Shown here piece by piece: positions 1 to 7,765 of a DNA stretch of 34,815 bases. How positions within the stretch are numbered: the first letter of the stretch is position 1; each line of letters starts with the position of its first letter. Source of the DNA: Microbulbifer okhotskensis (GTDB taxonomy: Bacteria; Pseudomonadota; Gammaproteobacteria; Pseudomonadales; Cellvibrionaceae); contig NZ_JALBWM010000043.1 in assembly GCF_023895975.1 (NCBI RefSeq), forward strand, positions 1-34,815, in the 5' to 3' direction. Under the pieces are notes generated by a model. The model worked only from the letters and a program-made list of their open reading frames with translations. It ran no database searches and was not told where the DNA came from. A program made the position numbers and the translations under genes.

Positions 1-60
1 ATAGACATAGACATAGACATAGACATAGACATAGACATAGACATAGACATAGACATAGAC
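1..60. repeat. Hexanucleotide tandem repeat, (ATAGAC)x10
   Basis: Ten exact copies of ATAGAC fill the first 60 bases, and the array may continue beyond the window edge. One plus-strand frame (starting at base 1) is open through the array as alternating Ile-Asp and then continues for a few codons to a TAG at 88-90. The array could therefore be the repetitive C-terminus of a plus-strand gene lying to the left, convergent with the glycosyltransferase that stops at 123. It could equally be a non-coding microsatellite. Because the unit is six bases, copy-number changes would keep frame. Confidence 0.95.
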
Positions 61-122
61 AGCATGAAAAATAATGGTCAATCCCAATAGATAAAACAAG
101 CTGCATCCACATCAACGACACG

Positions 123-1253
123 CTAGAAAGTAGTAAGGCGAGAAAAGCACTCCATATACCTAGACCACATCTGCTCAGCTGAAATATATGTGAAATCTAC
201 CTTTTCTCGTCCACCCTCCTCTTGTAACAACAAGTACAATGATTCCAGCTTATCTACCGCATCTAAACGACTTGAATAGCGTAAGCTCTTGGGATAGAAC
301 TCAGGGTAGCATTGCTCATCAGGCACTATGGGTGTAGCACCAGCTACAGCCGCCTCCATTACCGCAAGCCCTTGGAATTCATGATAAGCGGTAGAGAGAA
401 ATACATGGCTGTGCTGCAGTATTTTCTGATAAATTTCAATGCTTTCAACATAGCCCACAACCAATAACTCACCCGAAAATTCACGCTGTATACGGAAAAA
501 TTCCTCCGGACTGTTGCGGAAAAATTGCCCCATCAGATTAATTCTAAACTTTACTTTTCTAGATCTCAGTCCCTGTAATATTTCCAATAGGCGGTCAGCG
601 CCTTTGTCATACTCCCAGCGGGCCGCCCAACTGATAATTAATGTATCTTCAGATACCTCTCCCTTACAGCCTTGCTCAGTACAACGACCCCATGAAAATG
701 TCGGATCGGGTTCCGGTAGATCAAAAAGCGAATTCTCAAGAGGCACAGGCAATACTTGGGATTTGGCTTCAATCTCCTGACATACGCCTTGAGGCACACA
801 ATCGGGGAACCGCTTGAGTAGCTTTTTCGCACCAGATATCAAGGTATGGCGATTATATTCAGAGTTAAATAGCAGCAGGTCCCCTGCCAGGGCGGTATAG
901 ATATTAAGTAGCTGCGGCTCTACCGATTGAGTAGCGCCAGAACTTACCGGGTAGGCAAACTGATTCTCATGGAAATACACCACAGTGGGGACCCCCACGA
1001 TTTCTGGTACCAAACCCCGCAAAGCACTGAGGTCAGTCATAGAAGTCGCAATAATCAGATCCCACTCCTGCTTCAAGGTGTGCCCAAGTTCACCCCTTGC
1101 CCAAGACAGACTATTGCCACGGATACGCCAACTGAAGTATCGGGGCGGTAAAGTGAGTACTGTCCATCGCCACTCAGGGAAAGCGACTACCAATCCCTTG
1201 CGCCAGCGTTTATGGCTATCTGCGTCGTAAGCGGAGAGTAATAAAACGTTCAT
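123..1253 (-). CDS. DUF3524 glycosyltransferase, tRNA-queuosine alpha-mannosyltransferase family
   Basis: This 376-residue protein has the two-domain GT-B layout. The N-terminal half carries the DUF3524 hallmark YFHENQFAYP (about residues 93-102). The C-terminal half has the donor-binding segment SWAARWEYDKGADRLLEIL... (about 209-228) and a GT4-like EFQGLAVMEAAVAGATPIVP acidic motif (about 292-311). The animal homologue (GTDC1/QTMAN) mannosylates queuosine in the tRNA-Asp anticodon, and bacterial members are named after it. The substrate in bacteria is inferred here. It starts at ATG 1253 without a strong ribosome binding site, 66 bases downstream of the dehydrogenase stop, with a hairpin in between. 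No queuosine synthesis genes are in view. Confidence 0.8.
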   Translation of the reverse strand: MNVLLLSAYDADSHKRWRKGLVVAFPEWRWTVLTLPPRYFSWRIRGNSLSWARGELGHTLKQEWDLIIATSMTDLSALRGLVPEIVGVPTVVYFHENQFAYPVSSGATQSVEPQLLNIYTALAGDLLLFNSEYNRHTLISGAKKLLKRFPDCVPQGVCQEIEAKSQVLPVPLENSLFDLPEPDPTFSWGRCTEQGCKGEVSEDTLIISWAARWEYDKGADRLLEILQGLRSRKVKFRINLMGQFFRNSPEEFFRIQREFSGELLVVGYVESIEIYQKILQHSHVFLSTAYHEFQGLAVMEAAVAGATPIVPDEQCYPEFYPKSLRYSSRLDAVDKLESLYLLLQEEGGREKVDFTYISAEQMWSRYMECFSRLTTF

Positions 1254-1276
1254 CAGACTGTTACATAGAGGAGAGC

Positions 1277-1301
1277 TGCCGGGCTTGAGGTCAACCCGGC
1301 A
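1277..1301 (-). other. Intergenic hairpin between dehydrogenase and glycosyltransferase genes
   Basis: TGCCGGG (1277-1283) pairs with CCCGGCA (1295-1301), and an inner TTGA/TCAA extends the stem across a one-base bulge. There is no U-tract on either strand, so this is a terminator-like or processing structure rather than a clear intrinsic terminator. It lies just after the stop of the dehydrogenase gene. Confidence 0.5.
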
Positions 1302-1319
1302 TCATTTGAAGAGAGGAGA

Positions 1320-2201
1320 TTAGTCGAATGCGCGCACATTCATCAACCGTGCGAGCAAGCTGGAAGTATCCCAACGGGAGCCGCCAATAGCCTGCACTTC
1401 GCTATAAAATTGATCGACTAACGCGGTCACTGGGAGTAAGGCGCCATTATGCTGGGCTTCCTGCAGGACAATGGCCAAATCTTTGCGCATCCAATCCACT
1501 GCAAAGCCGTGATCGTACTCCCCCGCCAACATAGTTTTGGAGCGATTTTCCATTTGCCAGCTCTGTGCAGCGCCTTTTGAAATAACATCAACGACCTGCT
1601 CGCCATCCAAACCAGCCGCCTTGGCAAAGTGCAGCCCTTCAGCGAGTCCCTGGACGACGCCGGCAATACAGATCTGATTGACCATTTTGCACAGTTGCCC
1701 GCTGCCAACCGGCCCCATAAGACTGACCGCACGGGCATAGCTATCAATAAGGGGCTGTACCTTTTCGAAGCCCTCCTTTTCTCCGCCAACCATGACTGTC
1801 AGAACCCCATTTTCGGCCCCAGCCTGGCCCCCAGACACAGGCGCGTCCAGAAAGCCAATTCCCTTTTCAGCGGCAATGGCGGCGAGCTCGCGGGCAACAT
1901 CAGCGGATGCCGTTGTATGGTCGACAAACAATGTCTCCTCGCCCATGGTCGTGAAAACCCCATCCTCACCAGTAACCACTTGGCGAAGATCGTTATCATT
2001 ACCGACGCAGGCAAACACCACTTCAGCACCTTTGGCAGCCTCGGCTGGCGTTGAAAAGCTTTCACCATCGTATTCTTGCAACCACTGATCGGCGCGGCTT
2101 ACAGTGCGATTGTAAATTCGTACCATATAACCGGCATTAGAAAGGTGGCCCGCCATCGGGTATCCCATAACACCCAAACCAATAAATGCTACTGTCGCCA
2201 T
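1320..2201 (-). CDS. NAD(P)-dependent beta-hydroxyacid dehydrogenase (3-hydroxyisobutyrate dehydrogenase family)
   Basis: This cytosolic oxidoreductase belongs to the HIBADH/GarR/GLYR1 superfamily. The N-terminal Rossmann motif is FIGLGVMGYPMAGHL, followed by the substrate-binding DAPVSGG segment and the helix GQLCKMVNQ, which carries the catalytic lysine. The C-terminal all-helical domain includes the segment WMRKDLAIVL. The chosen ATG at 2201 gives 293 residues starting MATVAFIGLG, five bases after the uppP stop. A longer TTG start at 2225 would overlap uppP and add eight unlikely residues. Substrate cannot be told from sequence; 2-hydroxy-3-oxopropionate, hydroxyisobutyrate or succinic semialdehyde are the family options. 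It is probably translated from the uppP transcript. Confidence 0.85.
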   Translation of the reverse strand: MATVAFIGLGVMGYPMAGHLSNAGYMVRIYNRTVSRADQWLQEYDGESFSTPAEAAKGAEVVFACVGNDNDLRQVVTGEDGVFTTMGEETLFVDHTTASADVARELAAIAAEKGIGFLDAPVSGGQAGAENGVLTVMVGGEKEGFEKVQPLIDSYARAVSLMGPVGSGQLCKMVNQICIAGVVQGLAEGLHFAKAAGLDGEQVVDVISKGAAQSWQMENRSKTMLAGEYDHGFAVDWMRKDLAIVLQEAQHNGALLPVTALVDQFYSEVQAIGGSRWDTSSLLARLMNVRAFD

Positions 2202-2206
2202 CTCCA

Positions 2207-3004
2207 CTACCCCCATATCATCCAAATAAGTACCGCACCGAGTATCAGGCGATAAATTGCAAAAGGTGCCATTCCAATGCGGCTAATAAATTGCAGAAAA
2301 AAGTGAATACAGAGATAGGCACTGATACAAGACAACAGCGTACCCAGTAATAAGTCATTCCAAGGCACACTATCAAGCGCGAGAAGCTCTACCGTCAGTA
2401 AAATGGCACTCAGTGCGATCACCGGAATTGACAATAGGAAGGAAAAACGTGCTGCTGCTTCCCTCTTCATACCCAGCATCAAGCCGGCCGTCATTGTGAT
2501 TCCCGATCGGGATGTGCCGGGAACCAGAGCCAACACCTGAGACAACCCAATCAACAAGGCTTTTTTCCAATTGAGCTGACTCAGGGTCTCCACCCTGCGT
2601 CCACGCACATCGGCCCACCACAACAGGATACCAAAGCCAATTGTCGTAGCTGCTATCACCGCCGCAGAGCGCAAATGAGTTTCGATAAAATCCTTGAAAA
2701 TCAAGCCGACCAAACCGACGGGGATTGTTGCCAATACAATCAACCAAGCCAATCGCCCGTCATCAGTAAAGCGATCCTCGGTAAAGCCACCAAGCCCATC
2801 CCGGATAAGCACCCCAATATCCCGGCGAAAATAAAACACCACGGCCAACAAAGAGCCGAAATGCACCGCCACATCGAAAGCCAGCCCCTGGTCCTGCCAA
2901 CCGAAAACTTCGGCCGGTAGTATCAGGTGCGCGGAGCTGGAGATGGGTAAAAACTCAGTCAACCCTTGAATCAGGGCTAAAATTACTATTTGAAATGTTT
3001 CCAT
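2207..3004 (-). CDS. uppP: Undecaprenyl-diphosphate phosphatase UppP (BacA)
   Basis: UppP dephosphorylates undecaprenyl diphosphate to regenerate the C55-P lipid carrier for peptidoglycan and other envelope polymers. It is an integral inner-membrane protein with many hydrophobic helices. At 265 residues it has the usual family length. The glutamate-rich signature [15 protein letters not shown] is at residues 13-27, and the second signature PGTSRSG is at 162-168; both line the catalytic site. ATG at 3004 follows the tsaB stop by three bases, so the two are co-transcribed and probably translationally coupled. The dehydrogenase gene follows directly. Confidence 0.97.
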   Translation of the reverse strand: METFQIVILALIQGLTEFLPISSSAHLILPAEVFGWQDQGLAFDVAVHFGSLLAVVFYFRRDIGVLIRDGLGGFTEDRFTDDGRLAWLIVLATIPVGLVGLIFKDFIETHLRSAAVIAATTIGFGILLWWADVRGRRVETLSQLNWKKALLIGLSQVLALVPGTSRSGITMTAGLMLGMKREAAARFSFLLSIPVIALSAILLTVELLALDSVPWNDLLLGTLLSCISAYLCIHFFLQFISRIGMAPFAIYRLILGAVLIWMIWG

Positions 3005-3007
3005 GGA

Positions 3008-3709
3008 TTACTGCGATCGAATTTTTTGTCGTTTTTTCCAGGTGATCTCGTTGCGTAAATAGGCGGGCTCAAGCTGCTCTGCAGAGACCGCTGTCCCCCG
3101 CTCCCATAAAGGAATCGCCAGCTGTGCAATATCCCCAGCACGAATCAAGCTGGTAAGATCGACCTCAGCCAGCGGCGCCTGCTCAAAAGCCTCATAGTGC
3201 AACCCGGGACCCGCACCATAAACAGGTGCTGGGAGTGCCGCTTCCTTTAAAGACAGCACAACCTGATCGGGGTTCTGTACCGCTTCTGTTATCAAGCTAT
3301 CGTTGGGCGATTCTGCCGAGTAAACTCCCCAATATACCTGCTGCATACGGGCATCCAGCATCGCCGCTACAGGAGACCGCCCCCACTCCGGATGGGCGCG
3401 CCTAGCACCAAGTGCAAGAGCAGCCAGACTGGATACCGGAACCACCGGAAGGTCTACTGAAAATGCCAACCCCTGAACACAGCTAATGGCAATTCTCAAG
3501 CCGGTGAAAGAACCCGGTCCACGACTGACTGCCATCGCATCCAATTCAGCAAGCTTCATACCAGCCTCGGTTAGGACTTCATCCACCATTGGCAGAAGGC
3601 GACGGGTATGATCACGTTCTGCCTGTATAAAGCGCTCAATCAATTGGCCGTTAGACAAGAGAGCAACAGAACAGGCTCCGGATGTTGTATCCAGGGCAAG
3701 TATTTTCAC
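3008..3709 (-). CDS. tsaB: tRNA threonylcarbamoyladenosine biosynthesis protein TsaB
   Basis: TsaB is the structural partner of TsaD in making t6A37 on ANN-decoding tRNAs. The N-terminus MKILALDTTSGACSVALL is the ASKHA-fold phosphate loop. The segment AVSRGPGSFTGLRIAISCVQGLAF is the diagnostic TsaB motif (about residues 60-83). Length (233 residues) is normal. The start is GTG at 3709; no closer ATG exists. It is the first gene of a tsaB-uppP-dehydrogenase run. The histone-like gene upstream ends in its own terminator, so tsaB probably has its own promoter in 3710-3795. Confidence 0.95.
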   Translation of the reverse strand: MKILALDTTSGACSVALLSNGQLIERFIQAERDHTRRLLPMVDEVLTEAGMKLAELDAMAVSRGPGSFTGLRIAISCVQGLAFSVDLPVVPVSSLAALALGARRAHPEWGRSPVAAMLDARMQQVYWGVYSAESPNDSLITEAVQNPDQVVLSLKEAALPAPVYGAGPGLHYEAFEQAPLAEVDLTSLIRAGDIAQLAIPLWERGTAVSAEQLEPAYLRNEITWKKRQKIRSQ

Positions 3710-3795
3710 AGCGTTCTTATACCTGGTCAGCTAAAAGGGGGGAATTGTGGCACGGTAGCCGAGGGGAGTCATGCCCAATATCACGGACAACAACT

Positions 3796-3821
3796 AAAAA
3801 ACCCCAGCAACAGCCAGGGTT
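3796..3821 (-). terminator. Rho-independent terminator of the histone-like gene
   Basis: On the minus strand a nine-pair stem (3813-3821 with 3800-3808, two G-U pairs) closes a four-base loop (3809-3812). It is followed by a run of U encoded by the A-tract at 3796-3801. It sits 47 bases after the stop at 3869. Confidence 0.75.
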
Positions 3822-3868
3822 CATAAGGACGAAACCAGAGCCCCATCTTGCGGACTCTGTTATACCGA

Positions 3869-4663
3869 CTATGCCGCTTTTTTCGGTGGCCGGCCTCGAC
3901 GGGTAGCACCGGCCTTCGGTGGACGACCACGGCGTGCCGGGGTCTTCTTGGCTGCGGCAGTCGCACCGGCTTTTTTGGGCCGCCCCACTCTTTTGGCCGG
4001 CTTTGCTGCAGCAGTGCTTTTCTTCGGACGACCGGCTTTCTTTGCTGCTGTTGAGGCAGCCTTCTTGGGACGTCCGGGCTTTTTGCCTGCGGCAGGTTTG
4101 GCCGCCACTTTCTTGGCCTTTTGTGTTTCGACCTTGAGCTTGGCCTTCGCTTTCTTCTCCAGCTCTTTGAGTTTGGCTGCAGCTTTCTTCGCCGCGGCTT
4201 TTATCTTAGCCTCGGCTTTTTTCTCTGCCGCCTTGACTTTCTTGGCATGCACCTTCTCTCGAACCTTCATCCAGCGTGCTTCGAACGCCTTGAGAGCCGC
4301 AGCCAGCTCTTTGTCTGCCTTGCTGGAGAGGCTCTTGGAGAGGGTTTCCACCTTCTCTTTTGCAGCAGCTTCAGCTTCTTTAACAGCGCTCATTGCCTTG
4401 GCTTTGGTAAGGTCCACTTTGGCCGCCACCAATTTGACACGTAAATCCTTTGCCTTAGCGTTGGCGTTAGCCAGAGAGGTTTTCGCTGTTGCCGTTTTAC
4501 TTTTCTCTACCCGTGCTTTTGCCTTAGCCACACGGTCCATTTGTGCATCCAGCGATTTAGTCGCCGTATCAACCATCTTCTGCGCTTTTACGACTACCGG
4601 CGACGCAATGGTCGCACTAGCCGCTCGCTTCGCGCGTGTACCCTTTTTTACTACTCTTGCCAT
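3869..4663 (-). CDS. Histone H1-like lysine/alanine-rich protein with five AT-hooks
   Basis: This 264-residue protein is almost entirely Lys and Ala. Residues about 30-185 are a highly charged helical or coiled-coil region. The C-terminus carries five Gly-Arg-Pro AT-hook cores at 197, 211, 227, 246 and 257, in the forms GRPKK (three) and RGRPPK (two), which bind the minor groove of AT-rich DNA. It resembles AlgP/AlgR3-type bacterial histone-like proteins, but those use KPAA repeats rather than this hook cluster. The start ATG at 4663 is set by GAGGAG eight bases upstream; the in-frame start further up (4699) has none. Its terminator is at 3796-3821. Role: nucleoid-associated, inferred. The long open frame on the opposite strand reflects the biased composition. 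Confidence 0.85.
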   Translation of the reverse strand: MARVVKKGTRAKRAASATIASPVVVKAQKMVDTATKSLDAQMDRVAKAKARVEKSKTATAKTSLANANAKAKDLRVKLVAAKVDLTKAKAMSAVKEAEAAAKEKVETLSKSLSSKADKELAAALKAFEARWMKVREKVHAKKVKAAEKKAEAKIKAAAKKAAAKLKELEKKAKAKLKVETQKAKKVAAKPAAGKKPGRPKKAASTAAKKAGRPKKSTAAAKPAKRVGRPKKAGATAAAKKTPARRGRPPKAGATRRGRPPKKAA

Positions 4664-4929
4664 CCTTTGTCTCCTCACTGAAAGAAGAAGTACATCCAAA
4701 AGTGTGCAGTCAGCATTGCCTTTTAGCTATTGAATAAAAACTGTAATCGGCTGTTTTTATTACTTATGCAGAGCGCCGCACCGCCTATTTCGATACAACT
4801 TTATCAAAGTTAATAAAAATACTCGGCATTGCAAGTAAAAAAGCGAAAAATGAGAAGCTTTTTATAAAAAAAGTATATTTTTCTTATCAATTTACCGTTT
4901 GAGGTCGATTTTGGGTGCTTTGGTGGAAA
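4664..4929. other. AT-rich intergenic region upstream of the histone-like gene
   Basis: These 266 bases hold the leader of the histone-like gene, with its ribosome binding site at 4670-4676, and A/T tracts. An inverted repeat AACTTT-ATC-AAAGTT lies at 4797-4811 and could be an operator. I see no convincing sigma-70 promoter and no clear hemH terminator. The A/T tracts are themselves plausible AT-hook targets, so autoregulation is possible but unproven. Confidence 0.4.
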
Positions 4930-5928
4930 TTATTTTGTCCGACCAAGCTTACCTTCAGCAATCGCAGCGAGTGCTTCAATATGATCCCCGCGTAAATTTA
5001 ATGCAGGAATATATCGGTAATCACGACCACCAGCATCGATAAAGTTAGCGCGATTCTCTACCGAAATTTCTTCCAGTGTTTCCAGACAGTCAGCGGAAAA
5101 AGCCGGGCAAATCACATCGACGCTGGCCACTCCTGTTCTACCCCACTCAATAAGAGTTTTGTCGGTATAAGGTTGCAACCATTCAGCTTTGCCAAAGCGG
5201 GATTGAAAACTAACTTGCCACTTATCCTCACCAAGTTGCAGTTCTTCTGCTAAAAGCCGCGCTGTTTCCATACAATGGCGGTAATATGGATCTCCCTTAT
5301 CGACATTCGCTTTTGGGATACCGTGAAATGAAAGCAGTAATTTTTCTGCATCACCCTCTTTTTGCCAATGCTCTCTCACCGAGTTAGCCAGGGCTTTTAT
5401 ATATAGAGGGTTTTGATAATAATCCCGTATCACGGAAATATCCGGAATATCACGACTATTGCCAAAAATTTGCGCCACTTGATCATAAATGGCTGCAGTG
5501 GTGGTCGCTGAGTATTGCGGATAGAGAGGGAAAACCACATAAGATTCAAAACCTTTTGAACGCAGCTTTTCAATTACGCTATCCAGCCGAGGCTCCCCAT
5601 AGGTCATCGCATATTCAACGGCAATATCACAGCCCTTCGCTTGGAAGTGCTGCTGCAATAATTCCGACTGTTTTTGCGTATAGTAGAGGAGCGGCGATCC
5701 TTCCACTGCCGCCTCATCGGCACTGCCATTCCATATCTCCAGGTACGCAGGAGCGATACGTTTTGGACGGAAAGGGAGTACCAGGCAATTCAATATGGTC
5801 AACCAGATCGGCCGCGGTATTTCTACCACCCGCTGATCGGAGAGAAATTCCCGCAAGAAGCTTCTTACCGCCGCAGGAGTGGGCTCTGCGGGAGTGCCCA
5901 GATTCATCAAAATTATCGCCTTAGACAT
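4930..5928 (-). CDS. hemH: Ferrochelatase
   Basis: Ferrochelatase inserts ferrous iron into protoporphyrin IX, the last step of haem synthesis. It is a 332-residue protein with family-typical features: N-terminal AIILMNLGTP, LYPQYSATTTAA (about 135-145), and the catalytic-site SFHGIP with His202. The acidic segment FSADCLETLEEI lies near residues 278-288. The start is ATG at 5928, preceded by GGATGG. No cysteine ligands for a 2Fe-2S cluster are evident at the C-terminus, as in the E. coli type. It stands between the histone-like gene and adk; the adk terminator separates it from adk transcription. Confidence 0.97.
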   Translation of the reverse strand: MSKAIILMNLGTPAEPTPAAVRSFLREFLSDQRVVEIPRPIWLTILNCLVLPFRPKRIAPAYLEIWNGSADEAAVEGSPLLYYTQKQSELLQQHFQAKGCDIAVEYAMTYGEPRLDSVIEKLRSKGFESYVVFPLYPQYSATTTAAIYDQVAQIFGNSRDIPDISVIRDYYQNPLYIKALANSVREHWQKEGDAEKLLLSFHGIPKANVDKGDPYYRHCMETARLLAEELQLGEDKWQVSFQSRFGKAEWLQPYTDKTLIEWGRTGVASVDVICPAFSADCLETLEEISVENRANFIDAGGRDYRYIPALNLRGDHIEALAAIAEGKLGRTK

Positions 5929-6053
5929 AAACCATCCGTTAGAAATATTAATCCATCCAGAAAATCAGTCGACAGCCCAATAGGAGGTAAGAGTGAAAAC
6001 TGCCAAAACGGCACACTTGCAATCGGCCTAGTCGGTGCGACTACAGGAGATAC

Positions 6054-6077
6054 AAAAAAGCCCCCATCAGGGGGCTT
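6054..6077 (-). terminator. Rho-independent terminator of adk
   Basis: AAGCCCCC/GGGGGCTT (6070-6077 with 6058-6065) forms an eight-pair perfect stem with a four-base loop (6066-6069). On the minus strand it is followed by U residues from the A-tract 6054-6057. It lies about 22 bases after the adk stop. Confidence 0.9.
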
Positions 6078-6099
6078 CTACACAACGTCAGCGATAAAA

Positions 6100-6798
<699 letters not shown>

Positions 6799-6933
6799 CT
6801 AAAAGAGCGCTACCTTACACTCAGACCTCAGATTGGGCAAGATTGCTACTAATACCCCCACACAACCCAAACAAACTGTAATTCACTGCAGCGGGCGTTC
6901 AGGTCGAGCTATCAAGTATTTTTTTGACCCCAA

Positions 6934-7749
6934 TTAACCTTCGCTCTGGGCTTTAGCTTTATCCCAAAGGCTATCCAACTCCTCTAGACTCGCCTCTGAC
7001 ACTTGCCGCCCTTCGTCTCGCAGGCTAGCTTCGATAAAGCCAAAACGCCCTTCAAACTTCCGGTTACAGCCACGCAGAGCTGCCTCCGGATCTACTTTCA
7101 GGTGTCGGGAAGCGTTAACGCAGGCGAACAATAGATCACCAAGCTCTTCTTTAGCGTGGTCATCATCGCCGTCAGCGAGCGCTTCACGTAACTCAGCAAC
7201 CTCTTCTTCGATCTTATCCAGAACACCGTGAACATCAGGCCAGTCAAAACCCACTCGGGCAGCGCGCTTCTGTAATTTGGCTGCACGCGTCATCGCCGGT
7301 AGGCCTAGAGTGACACCCGCCAGAGTACCTGCATCACCTTTGGCACTACGCTCCGCAGCTTTAATCTCTTCCCAGTTCTGTTTGACTTGAGCTTCATCAA
7401 CCGCTTCAGTGCCAGCGCTTCCGTATAGCTCTGCATTCGGGAATACATGGGGATGCCTACGCACCAACTTTCGCACAAGGGTGTCGACTATGCAGGGAAA
7501 ATCGAAATATGACTTCTCACGCCCTAGCTCGGAGTAGAAAATGACCTGAAACAGAAGGTCGCCCAGCTCTTCATGCAGGTGCTCATAATCTTCACGCTCA
7601 ATCGCTTCGGCAACCTCATAAGCCTCTTCAATTGTCGAGGGAACGATGCTGGTAAAGGTCTGCTGTAAGTCCCAGGGGCAGCCGCTGTCAGGGTTGCGCA
7701 ACTGCGCCATTAAGTGGAGCAGATCTTCCACTGAATATTTTTGTTCCAC
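6934..7749 (-). CDS. mazG: Nucleoside triphosphate pyrophosphohydrolase MazG
   Basis: MazG hydrolyses NTPs and dNTPs to monophosphate and pyrophosphate; in E. coli it tempers (p)ppGpp-linked responses. Two tandem MazG domains are seen. The first has RNPDSGCPWDLQQT and then EEAYEVAEAI...HEELGDLLFQVIF. The second has EEEVAELREAL...KEELGDLLFACVN (EExxE/ExxD metal-binding patterns). At 271 residues it is normal length. The start is GTG 7749 with AAGGA eight bases upstream. It follows the relA stop by 16 bases, a relA-mazG pairing conserved in gammaproteobacteria. Confidence 0.97.
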   Translation of the reverse strand: MEQKYSVEDLLHLMAQLRNPDSGCPWDLQQTFTSIVPSTIEEAYEVAEAIEREDYEHLHEELGDLLFQVIFYSELGREKSYFDFPCIVDTLVRKLVRRHPHVFPNAELYGSAGTEAVDEAQVKQNWEEIKAAERSAKGDAGTLAGVTLGLPAMTRAAKLQKRAARVGFDWPDVHGVLDKIEEEVAELREALADGDDDHAKEELGDLLFACVNASRHLKVDPEAALRGCNRKFEGRFGFIEASLRDEGRQVSEASLEELDSLWDKAKAQSEG

Positions 7750-7765
7750 TTTGATTTTCCTTCAC

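Noticed and set aside
3948..4733. Long plus-strand open frame antisense to the histone-like gene
   Set aside because: It is the mirror of a Lys/Ala codon-rich gene that has few stops on either strand. It has no ribosome binding site, while the minus-strand gene has a ribosome binding site, AT-hooks and a terminator.
4797..4811. AACTTT-ATC-AAAGTT inverted repeat as an operator
   Set aside because: Six-base AT arms are common by chance in such AT-rich sequence. Kept only as a note in the intergenic entry.
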